A DNA stretch of 64,000 nucleotides from Taudactylus pleione (lineage: Eukaryota > Chordata > Amphibia > Anura > Myobatrachidae): positions 129,001 to 193,000 of the forward strand of contig JAUIMM010000170.1 of the NCBI GenBank assembly GCA_031769625.1, in the 5' to 3' direction. The notes below the pieces were generated by a model. It did no database searches, was not told the DNA's origin, and was given only the letters and a program-made list of their open reading frames with translations. The position numbers and the translations under genes are program-made. Below are positions 48,601-57,770 of the stretch, in pieces (within the stretch, counting starts at the first letter, position 1; each line of letters starts with the position of its first letter).

Positions 48601-49982
48601 CAGTAACATGTTATATACGGCAGTAGGACCAGCCATACATAGTGCCGTGTATGTAATACATCAGACATATACAGGACCAGTGATCACAGTAACCTGTTAT
48701 ATGAGGCAGTAGGACCAGCCATACATAGTGCAGTGTATGTAATACATCAGACATATACAGGGCCAGTGATCACAGTAACCTGTTATATGAGGCAGTAGGA
48801 CCAGCCATACATAGTGCAGTGTATGTAATACATCATACATATACAGGACCAGTGATCACAGTAACCTGTTATATGCGGCAGTAGGACCAGCCATACATAG
48901 TGCAGTGTATGTAACACATCAGACATATACAGGGCCAGTGATCACAGTAACCTGTTATATGCGGCAGTAGGACCAGCCATACATAGTGCAGTGTATGTAA
49001 TACATCAGACATATACAGGACCCGTGATCACAGTAACCTGTTATATGATAATGTAGGACCAGCCATACATAGTGCAGTGTATGTAATACATCAGACATAT
49101 ACAGGACCAGTGATCACAGTAACATGTTATATGCAGCAGTAGGACCAGCCATACATAGTGCAGTGTATGTAATACATCAGACATATACAGGGCCAGTGAT
49201 CACAGTAACCTGTTATATGCGGCAGTAGGACCAGCCATACATAGTGCAGTGTATGTAATACATCAGACATATACAGGGCCAGTGATCACAGTAACCTGTT
49301 ATATGTGGCAGTAGGACCAGCCATACACAGTGCAGTGTATGTAATACATCAGACATATACAGGACCAGTGATCACAGTAACCTGTTATATGAGGCAGTAG
49401 GACCAGCCATACATAGTGCAGTGTATGTAATACATCAGCCATATACAGGGCCAGTGATCACAGTAACCTAATATATGAGGCAGTAGGACCAGCCATACAT
49501 AGTGCAGTGTATGTAATACATCAGACATATACAGGGCCAGTGATCACAGTAACCTGTTATATGAGGCAGTAGGACCAGCCATACATAGTGCAGTGTATGT
49601 AATACATCAGACATATACAGGGCCAGTGATCACAGTAACCCGTTATATGCGGCAGTAGGACCAGCCATACATAGTGCAGTGTATGTAATACATCAGACAT
49701 ATACAGGGCCAGTGATCACAGTAACCTAATATATGAGGCAGTAGGACCAGCCATACATAGTGCAGTGTATGTAATACATCAGACATATACAGGGCCAGTG
49801 ATCACAGTAACATGTTATATGCGGCAGTAGGACCAGCCATACATAGTGCAGTGTATGTAATACATCAGACATATACAGGGCCAGTGATCACAGTAACATG
49901 TTATATGCGTCAGTAGGACCAGCCATACATAGTGCAGTGTATGTAATACATCAGACATATACAGGGCCAGCGATCACAGTAA
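45655..49982. repeat. 86-bp satellite array in SLC25A47 intron 1, about 50 copies
   Basis: The unit contains tcagacatatacagggccag, tgatcacagtaacctgttat, ggcagtaggaccagccatac and atagtgcagtgtatgtaata. Copies are highly similar, with recurring variants such as gggcc/ggacc and cctg/cacg/catg. One unit at about 47117 is shortened. A block of nine units is duplicated: gtgtatataatacatcag at 47613 recurs at 48387, exactly 774 bases later, followed by the same rare variants (gtgacag, atacgg, agtgccgtg). The array ends abruptly at 49982 within a unit. Confidence 0.96.
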
Positions 49983-50380
49983 AGTTAAACACTCCATAAT
50001 ACATATACATATATTGTTTAACTGGAATAGGTATGACATACCGCCAGACCTAAGCCCGGCGGATGAAATACCAATGCCGGAAGTCCAGCAGATGAAGATC
50101 CCGATGGCCTGGTAAGTATCCTAACCCCCCCCTCTTCCCCCCTAACCCTCCCTTAGGGGTGCCTAACCCTAACCTCCCCCCCTAGTGCCTAAACCTACCC
50201 CTTCCCCCGTGCGGCTATCCGCTCCCGATGCCCGGCTTACCTACGGTCGGTATGCCGGGCGTCGGGATTTCGTCGAGGAGCTGATGATAGGCGTCGGTAC
50301 TTAGACGCCTATCATTAGTCCCATGCTTGGATTTCACAGTCAGGAAGCGGCTTCCTGACTACATACCGTTTAACCAGTAG
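49983..50380. mobile_element. Probable non-autonomous transposon with CCTAACCC-rich core
   Basis: Contains taggtatgacatacc near the left, a cytosine-rich core with cctaaccctccctt and cctaaccctaacc, then two stems: gataggcgtc with gacgcctatc and gtcaggaagc with gcttcctgac. The right part ends ctacatacc. The layout suggests a MITE, but the ends and target duplication are not settled. The first 45 bases may be flank. Confidence 0.5.
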
Positions 50381-50831
50381 GAGACAGAACTGAGCTCTCT
50401 AAGCACACATTCTCCCACCTCATGGTTAGGCACCTGTCTCTTCTTGCTGGCAGCTGCTCCCTGGTCTCTGTTCCAGTGCGCTAAATGAGCGCTCAGTTCC
50501 ACAGACACAGCAGACTTGTTAAGAAAAGCTGCGGCCACTGGGTCAGTGCAATGTGTGGCCAGTTATTTGTGGAACTCTGGAATATATGTCACCCGGACCA
50601 CCCACTTCACTTGAGAAGTGGATGGCACCAGGCAGACGAAGGCAGCTCTGGGAGACTTCAATGCTCTTTTCCGGATGATTGTGATCTCTTCCCGAGATTC
50701 TGCGGCCTCCCGGCCATTCCAGGGGAGTAGACAAGACTGGGACGTGATGATGCGATTGTCATTCAACTGTATTCTATTCCCATACACTGAGCTGAGGGAT
50801 GTCCCTGATGCTATTTTTCAGCAGGAACTCA
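50381..50831. other. Intron 1 DNA, unassigned
   Basis: About 450 bases between two MITEs. No exon, splice-supported coding stretch or clear repeat is seen. Confidence 0.4.
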
Positions 50832-51363
50832 GGGCCTGTTTCAGATCCGCAATCTGCGCATGCGTACACATTGCAGTGCGCTTGCGCGAAACTAGTCCAT
50901 TCGATTGGGAAGCGTTAGCTCGCTGCACACAGACAGCTCGCTAGAATGAGTGACAGGAGAAGCCGTTTGTGGGTGGTGACGGTATGGCGGATGAAAACGG
51001 GGGTGTGGTGGTGCGAACGCAGGCATGCCTGAGCGTCTCAATGCCGTTTCAGAGGCATGCATAATTAAGATGCAGCACCATAGTACATGTCACATGGCTG
51101 AGTTACACACTGAAGCACTCGCGGTGCTTGCGGTAGGGTATGGTCAGCCACAAGTGCTGCGATTGTTTCTGATGGTACTCGATGTTACCGATGGTTGCAT
51201 ACACTTCCTGGAGATGACGTGGGAAAGTGGGCGTCTTAAGACAGGCTGGTGGGCATCTGCATACATAGAGCGATCGCACGTTAGTGGGCGTGCTATTGCC
51301 TTGCGGATTTGTATACTTTCACTGTGTGCGAACGCATCTAGCGAGCGGGTCTGAATCGAGCCC
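50832..51363 (+). mobile_element. Family B MITE copy 3
   Basis: Starts gggcctgtttcagatccgc and ends gcgggtctgaatcgagccc. The interior matches the element at 31510: gagtgacaggag, gccgtttgtgggtggtgac, gtgcgaacgcaggcatgcct, gcataattaa, cttcctggagatgacgtg and gaacgcatctagcgagcg. The flanking bases caggaactca and tgagttcctg are themselves inverted, so the inverted repeat runs about 11 bases beyond the family terminus on each side. Confidence 0.8.
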
Positions 51364-51795
51364 TGAGTTCCTGAACTTCTCATTAACTATGATATAATGT
51401 CCTGGGCCAAAATGTATATATATATAATTGTTTTTCTCTAGCTCCACCCACAGTTTTTGAACCTATTCTTCCAGAAAAATAGCCCTGGATGTTCCTGCAC
51501 CCCTCGATAGCCACCGCTGCAGTGGTGAATGGCAGGCCACGGGCCAATCAAAAACAAGGGCAGGCTCAGCCGGCATCGGGGGGCGTGGCTAAGCTCCATC
51601 CTGTCCAGAAAAACAATCAGCTCACACTCATCCATCGATGACAGAAAACCATTGGCTCTCTGCCATCGATGATAAAAGTATTTGACATCAGCCATTATCC
51701 ATCGATAATTTCGAAACACCGATGGTCGATGGCCATCCATACCCAGTAGAAGTAGATCTTTTCTGTCACAGCGCACATGCTAAGCAACCTCCTTT
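51364..51795. other. Intron 1 DNA with 'atcgatg' motifs
   Basis: No exon. Between about 51625 and 51735 the motif atcgatg/catcgat occurs repeatedly (catccatcgatga, gccatcgatgat, atccatcgataa, gatggtcgatgg). This looks like the hairpin-rich end of a DNA transposon. It is not delimited. Confidence 0.4.
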
Positions 51796-52394
51796 GGGCC
51801 TGATTCAGAGCCGCTCGTAAGCGGCCGCTCGTTCGTTCCGAGCGATGTTTGCCCAACTGCGCATGCGTACGGATTGTTATACGCATGCGCGAACCAGTCA
51901 GTGCGGTCGAAATTCATGTGCTCGCAAAATAGCGAATGCCTGATAATTGGAGTGACAGGAGTAGGCGTATGTGGGTGGTAACAGGGGAAGGTGCTCGAAA
52001 ACGGGGAGTGGAGATCCGAACGCAGGCGTGCTTAAAGGTCAAAACGGACGTTTTATGGGTGTGCATAATTACTACAGCAGCGTCATTGACCACGTCACTG
52101 GGTTATTTTATTGCCAGAACTGCTCGCAAAATTGTGGTAGCAAAAACCAACCCCAAGAATAGCGAGCAGTTCATACCCTGGTCGATGTACTCGATTAATC
52201 TAATAAATAGCGGACATGACGTAGGATGCAAGCGGCCAGGGGGCGTATTTTTTCAAAAAATGACCGCAAGTTTTGTTCGCTCGTTCAGACATAGAGGAGT
52301 GAACAGACCACAAAGAGCGAACGGTTCATTTGAATAGCCACCCCTTGTTTTAGAACGAACGACCGCAAATAGCGAGTGGCTCTGAATGAGGGCC
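51796..52394 (+). mobile_element. Family B-related MITE copy 4
   Basis: About 600 bp, starting gggcctgattcagagccgct and ending ctctgaatgagggcc. It is flanked by ttt on both sides (51793-51795 and 52395-52397), a plausible 3-bp duplication. It shares gtgacagga, gtgggtggtaacag, gaacgcaggcgtgc and gcataattac with the other B copies. The second half differs and holds a long stem (gaactgctcgc with gcgagcagttc), so it is a distinct subfamily. Confidence 0.7.
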
Positions 52395-52641
52395 TTTATG
52401 TTATAGCGAGTACATCTCTTTTCACCACTCTATGTATGTGGGCGTGGCTTATAAAGTGGGTAATTATTGGAAAATTTGCAATTGACCTGTTGCCATGGTG
52501 CCTGAGTGAAGTCATTAGCTTCTAGTTCATTACAAATGGTGCCCTCTACTGAAGTAGGTCCATGGAGCTCAGCCTTTTATAGCTGAGACACTGAGGGCTG
52601 ATTCAGAGTCACACATTCTTATTAAGGATAAAAACCATTAT

Positions 52642-53384
52642 GGTGTAGGACTGAGGGACGGTGCAGGACTGAGGGAAGGTGCAGGACTGAGGGAAGGTGT
52701 AGGACTGAGGGACGGTGTAGGACTGAGGGACATGTAGGATTGAGGGACAGTGTAGGACTGAGGGATAGTGTAGCACTGAGGGACTGTGTAGGACTGAGGG
52801 ACAGTGTAGGACTGAGGGACAGTGAAGGACTGAGAGACAGTGTAGGACTGAGAGACAGTGTAGGACTGAGGGACGGTGTAGGGGTGAGGGACGGTGTAGG
52901 ACTGAGGGACAGTGTAAGATCGAGGGACGGTGTAGGGCTGAGGGAAGGTGTAGGACTGAGGGACGGTGTAGGACTGAGGGACAGTGTAGAACTGAGGGAC
53001 TGTGTAGGACTGAGGGAAGGTGTAGGACTGAGGGACAGTGTAGGACTGAGGGACGGTGTAGGACTGTGGGACAAGGTAGGGCTGAGGGACGGTGTAGGAC
53101 TGAGGGACAGTGTAAGATCGAGGGATGGTGTAGGGCTGAGGGAAGGTGTAGGACTGAGGGACGGTGTAGGACTGAGGGACAGTGAAGGACAGAGACAGTG
53201 TAGGACTGAGAGACAGTGTAGGACTGAGGGAAGGTACAGGACTGAGGGACGGTGTAGGACTGAGGGACATGTAGGACTGAGGGATAGTGTAGAACTGAGG
53301 GACTGTGTAGGACTGAGGGAAGGTGTAGGACTGAGGGACAGTGTAGGACTGAGGGACGGTGTAGGACTGAGGGACAAGGTAGGA
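52642..53384. repeat. 18-bp minisatellite, about 41 copies, close to exon 1
   Basis: The unit is ggtgtaggactgagggac with point variants. A block of eleven units is duplicated: agtgtaagatcgaggga at 52911 recurs at 53109, exactly 198 bases later. Because 18 is a multiple of three, all frames stay open, giving apparent proteins of 250-300 residues on the minus strand (repeats of PSVLHC or SLSPT type). These are by-products. The array lies about 160 bases inside intron 1 from exon 1. Confidence 0.95.
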
Positions 53385-53508
53385 ATGGCCAGATGGGAAG
53401 AATTTTGTGCAGTTGGTCCGGCTTAAACATATATTGCAACATGTAGAACTAACATTCCTTGATTTGAAAAGGAATACAATTTGGAGTGTAACATGTGAGT
53501 GCAGATAT

Positions 53509-53540
<32 letters not shown>
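53509..53540. repeat. (GATA)8 microsatellite touching the exon 1 splice donor
   Basis: Eight perfect gata units. On the gene strand it reads as tatc repeats beginning at intron position +7, directly after the donor gtaagc of SLC25A47 exon 1. Confidence 0.97.
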
Positions 53541-53541
<1 letters not shown>

Positions 53542-53546
53542 CTTAC

Positions 53547-53577
53547 CTCCAACAGCTCCGGCGATGAAGTCAGCCAT
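53547..53577 (-). CDS. SLC25A47 exon 1 (start codon)
   Basis: On the minus strand, ATG at 53577 begins MADFIAGAVG plus one base, followed by donor ggag|gtaagc. The short exon and phase 1 exit are usual for the first coding exon of this carrier group. The human N-terminus, as I recall it, is MDFVAGAIGG. The context cctggcagATGG has G at +4. Joined to exon 2 it gives an unbroken first transmembrane helix ending in PLDTVK. The sequence upstream has a TATA box about 50 bases away, supporting this as the true 5' end. Intron 1, to exon 2 at 37595, is about 16 kb. Confidence 0.92.
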
Positions 53578-53594
53578 CTGCCAGGGTGTCTCAG

Positions 53595-53710
53595 GCCGTC
53601 ACACGTCCCCGCTCAGCTGGTCCTTTATACGCTCAGTGCTTCCTGGAATAGGGACAGGAGACAGCAGGGACGAGGTTATAAGCTGAGCAGTGAGAAGGGT
53701 AAATAAATAG
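53595..53710 (-). promoter_or_regulatory. Likely SLC25A47 core promoter
   Basis: On the minus strand gTATAAAgga lies at 53624-53629, 52 bases before the ATG. A start about 30 bases downstream would leave a 5' UTR of roughly 20 bases. Just upstream is TTCCAGGAA (53640-53648), a perfect TTCN3GAA STAT-type site. At 53700-53710 a TAAATAAATA block resembles a forkhead (FOXA) site. A TATA-driven promoter with STAT and FOXA-like sites would suit a hepatocyte gene, but the factor sites are motif matches only. Confidence 0.55.
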
Positions 53711-54320
53711 CCATGGGAATGGCAGGACTTATAGTGCCGGGCACTGGTGTCACACGTCAGGTGACGGTCTCAGTGTTATAAAGGTAAAAGCTGATGTGTG
53801 TTGCTGCTGCTGCTGCTGGTATAATCCGTCCACAACAGCCGGGGTGTACTGCAGACATACATTATATCAGTTACACCCCCTTTCCTCCCTACATTCTGGA
53901 CATGAAGCTCAGTGGTCAAGTGCACGGATTGCAACACAGTGACACAGTAGTGTCTGTTACATCTGACCTTCGCTTTGTCTCTCTGTGTCCCAGGCAGCAA
54001 AGTTACATTGTGAACTCAGCCAGGGGGGCGGAGTACAGACAAAGTTCTGTGTATGGTTATATAGTTACATATACATAAATACATATATATATATATATAT
54101 GTAATATATATATACTGTATACAGTATATAGCATATATAGTTAAGTTTTTATTTTTTTGTATCATACAATAAGGAATTCCTCAGCATCACCACAGTTTCA
54201 GTACGGAACCTTCTATCCCTCTATTCTATTTCCCATTCTTAGCTGATGACCCCTTGTGCTATGCTATGAATGCTCCTCGGTACCAAAAAGTTTGGTACAC
54301 AGATTCAGTAATAAGCAGGA
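53711..54320. other. Upstream region with an AT microsatellite
   Basis: Region upstream of the promoter. It holds a gctgctgctgctg run at about 53804 and an (AT)n stretch with palindromic tatatactgtatacagtata at about 54066-54135. No gene is recognised on the plus strand, although in mammals SLC25A29 lies upstream in the opposite orientation. Confidence 0.45.
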
Positions 54321-55593
54321 CCACATAATTTATACCTCCACATACCTATCCCATATCAATTAGACCTCCACATACCTGTACCACATAATTTACACCTCCC
54401 CATACTTGTCCTATAACATTTACACCCCTACATACCTGTCCCACATCATTTACAACCCCACATACCTGTCCCCCATCATTTACACCTCCACATACCTGTC
54501 CCGCATCATTTACACCTCCACATACCTGTCCCTCATCATTTACACCTCCCCATACCTGTCCCCCATCATTTACACCTCCCCATACCTGTCCCCCATCATT
54601 TACACCTCCACATACCTGTCCCCCATCATTTACACCTCCACATACCTGTCCCTCATCATTTACACCTCCACATACCTGTCCCACATCATTTACACCTCCA
54701 CATACTTGTCCAACATCATTTACACCTCACCATACCGGTCCCACATCATTTACACCCCTACATACCTGTCCCACATCATTTACACCTCCACATACCTGTC
54801 CCACATCATTTACACCTCCACATACCTGTCCCACATCATTTACACCTCATTTACACCTCACCATACCTGTCCCCCATCATTTACACCTCACCATACCTGT
54901 CCCCCATCATTTACACCTCCACATACCTGTCCCACATCATTTACACCTCCCCATACCTGTCCTATGTCATTTACACCTCCCCATACCTGCCCCATGTCAT
55001 TTACACCTCCCCATACCTGTCCCACATCATTTACACCTCCCCATTCCTGTCCCCCATCATTTACACCTCCACATACCTGTCCCTCATCATTTACACCTCC
55101 ACATACCTGTCCCACATAATTTACACCTCCACATACCTGTCCCACATCATTTACACCTCACATACCTGTCCCATATAATTTACACCTCACCATACCTGTC
55201 CCCGATCATTTACACCTCCACATACCTGTCCTACATCATTTACACCTCCACATACCTGTCTTACATCATTTACACCTCCACATACCTTACCCACATCATT
55301 TACTCCTCACCATACCTGTCCCACATAATTTACACCTCCACATACCTGTCCCACATCATTTACACCTCACATACCTGTCCCATATAATTTACACCTCACC
55401 ATACCTGTCCCCGATCATTTACACCTCCACATACCTGTCCCACATCATTTACACCTCCCCATTCCTGTCCCACATCATTTACACCTCCACATACCTGTCC
55501 CCCATCATTTACACCTCACTATACCTGTCTCACATCATTACACCTCATACTTGTCTCACATCATTTACACCTCCTCATACTTGTCTCACATCA
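54321..55593. repeat. 30-bp minisatellite, about 42 copies
   Basis: The unit is catttacacctccacatacc followed by tgtcccacat, with many point variants and some 29-base units near the right end. Since 30 is a multiple of three, a 237-codon frame runs through part of it, which is a by-product. The array starts about 0.7 kb upstream of the SLC25A47 TATA box. Confidence 0.95.
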
Positions 55594-56718
55594 TTAAGCT
55601 TTATCTTCATTTTATACTTAAATGTAGTTTGTGTTGTTTGTTAATAAAAAAATGCACCAAGGGGCTGTTTCTCTATCTCCTTTGGACCTGTTTAAGACGG
55701 CATCACCCATCAAAAGGATGCTGGGGACCAAAAACTTGATTTAGATAAAATGTATAAATATATGATGACCCTGGTACACAGTTGATGCTCTAAAAATTCT
55801 TAAACCTATCTCTAAAAGTATAATACCTAGCTTACTAGGTGAACCAGGGTATATTTAGGGTTCAGGATCACACAGACAAGATGGCTTCTGTTTTAGAGAA
55901 CAGTGGCAGTCGCGGTCCTGTCCATGCCCCCAAATGGCCGCCCACCTGAAATCTTGCATCGGGTGATTGCGCCTCTGATAACTAGTGTAAAATAGAAGGA
56001 TATTAAAATTCATATTTTAGACAACCTGAACTTTATGAAGGTGTATGTTCTATATAACAACTTCCTCAGCTGGTATCAGACAGTTGCGGTACCCTGGCAT
56101 CCTAGGTACGGGCCACCTTGTCCTCCGTCAGATTCTGCCCTAATCTCATGATCTTTACTTTGCATAAAGAATGGTGGGGGGGGAATCATCTTCTGCTTCT
56201 CAGATGTGACAATGGGGCATTTTATATCGGAGCCAAGCACCAGCGTAACACTGACAAGGAGGAGCTGCATGATTTTCCTTCATGGGGTGCATTAAAATAA
56301 CTGTGTTACTAGTTTTTCCCCAATCTGAACAAATTGAGTAACAAAATGGCGGCCTACACTGTGTTGAGACAACAGCTTTCTATGAGCTTTGATGGATTCT
56401 GCCGCTGTACAGCTTTGGTTATGGCTGACACTACAGAAATAGCCTATTGCAGCCCCGTGGGAGGCCTTTGTCCTACGCCCTGAATGGTTACAGTGTACGA
56501 TAATCAAAAAATCATTAACAGATAAAGCCACTGTGGCCTAGCTATTCACCTTTTCCCTAGTTGGACGTCATCGGTCACATTGAAAGGTCATAGAGTTCCC
56601 TTCCAAGGGGACACAGGGATCCTGCTGCGGTCCAAGTGGAGTTGGCACTTCCCCTAATAGTGTATCCCCCAGCCATTGTCCGCAGCTATAGTCTCTCTCC
56701 CAGTCTCTCTTAGTACAC
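55594..56718. other. Unassigned DNA, probably old transposon remnants
   Basis: No gene is supported. The segment at about 56080-56290 (gttgcggtaccctggcatcc onwards) has the look of an old DNA transposon end, but I cannot delimit it. Confidence 0.35.
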
Positions 56719-57022
56719 AGGGACTCATTCAGACCCGCTCGCAAGCGCCTGAGTGCTCGTAAGTGTGTCGATGTTCGGCTGTGCGCACGCGCAGCAGCCG
56801 CACTGCACGTGCGCAAGCCCCGGAGCAAGAGAAATTCTCTCGCTCCGGGGCTCACTACAAAAAGGGCGGCTGTTGACGTTGATCGACAGCTCACCCCGCT
56901 TTGTAGACGCTTGCCGTTTGTGGGCGGCCACACTGACATCACCGGTGATGTCAGTGGGAGAGCTTCCGGCTCTATTAGAGCCGAAAGCTCTCTGGGGCTT
57001 GCGGCAGACGAGACCCTACCAT
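56719..57022 (-). mobile_element. Chained-hairpin MITE, family A copy 4 (truncated)
   Basis: Starts agggactcattcagacccgc and follows the same hairpin order as the inverted copy at 36018: gcagcagccgcactgcacgtg region, agccccggagcaagag/ctctcgctccggggct, gttgacgttgatcgacagc, cactgacatcac/gtgatgtcagtg, and gagagcttccggctct/agagccgaaagctctc. It breaks off after gcttgcgg..gagaccctacc, so about 40% is missing. The stem arms differ strongly from the other copies but are still self-paired. Confidence 0.8.
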
Positions 57023-57441
57023 AAGTAGCAGACACAGCATTACACGTTCCATTACGTTGCAGCGTAATGGGAAATATTATATACAAAAACATGGGTGGAT
57101 CAACTGCCGTGAAGGCAAAATCTCACATACTACTTGGGAACATACAGGGGGTGCTGGGGGCGGGGTGTACAAGGTGCCAGTTCTCTAACTTACTTTTGGA
57201 GAAGGGGCGGTTTAAGAAAGAAGGGGGCTCGTCTGCAATCTCCGTGTGGTTCCCCACTTCTCATGCTGGCGCAAATAGACCCTGGCACTGTCCCACGCCA
57301 TTTTCCCAGTGGTTGCAGTGGCGTCAGCAGAGAAGTAAGTATAGGCTATGGATACAGGTTGTACGGTTTGGGCACCTGGATCATCTGCAGAAGAAAAGGA
57401 TGGGGTTGCTATGATATCCCTATAATCAGGAATGACACAGG
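57023..57441. other. Unassigned DNA
   Basis: About 420 bases between two transposons. A short palindromic tacgttgcagcgta lies near 57050. No gene is supported. Confidence 0.4.
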
Positions 57442-57763
57442 CAGGGGCGTAAGTAGACCTGGGGGGCCCCATAGCAACATTTTCATGGGCCCCCCTCGGT
57501 CTGCATCAACCCTCCCTCCCCCTCCCCTCTCCTCTCTCTCCGACTGGCCTCTGGTGGTCGCGTCCTTCATCAGTGTGCTGTGCAGGGCAGGCACACCTCC
57601 TCTCCCGGTTGGCTCCATCTCTCCTCATTGACTGATGCTGGGAGGATGCGACCACAGCTGCAGCTGGAATGGTACTCCAGATGCAGGGGGAAGGCCGGGC
57701 CCGGGTGTCGGTCTGGGCCCCATATCAGCCTCAACCCCTGCACCTACGGTGGTTACGCCAGTG
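57442..57763. mobile_element. hAT-type MITE, about 320 bp
   Basis: Starts caggggcgtaagtag and ends ttacgccagtg, ends typical of hAT elements of the CAGGGGCGT type. The interior has gggggccccatag near the left and gggccccata near the right, inverted. The 8-bp flanks (gacacagg and tacatagc) do not match, perhaps because the neighbouring 40-bp array changed the right flank. Confidence 0.6.
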
Positions 57764-57770
57764 TACATAG

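Noticed and set aside
45655..49982. CRISPR-like array of regular repeats
   Set aside because: Units are contiguous without unique spacers, in a vertebrate intron; this is a satellite.
50130..50205. Interstitial telomere-like repeats (cctaaccctaacc)
   Set aside because: Only a few irregular copies inside a cytosine-rich transposon core; no regular TTAGGG array.
52609..53552. Minus-strand frames of 250-304 residues rich in PSVLH or SLSPT repeats
   Set aside because: The 18-bp unit keeps all frames open; all three frames look equally repetitive, and the region lies in intron 1.
54406..55119. 237-residue frame of repeated YTSTYLS-like units
   Set aside because: Follows from the 30-bp unit; it changes frame at unit-length variants.
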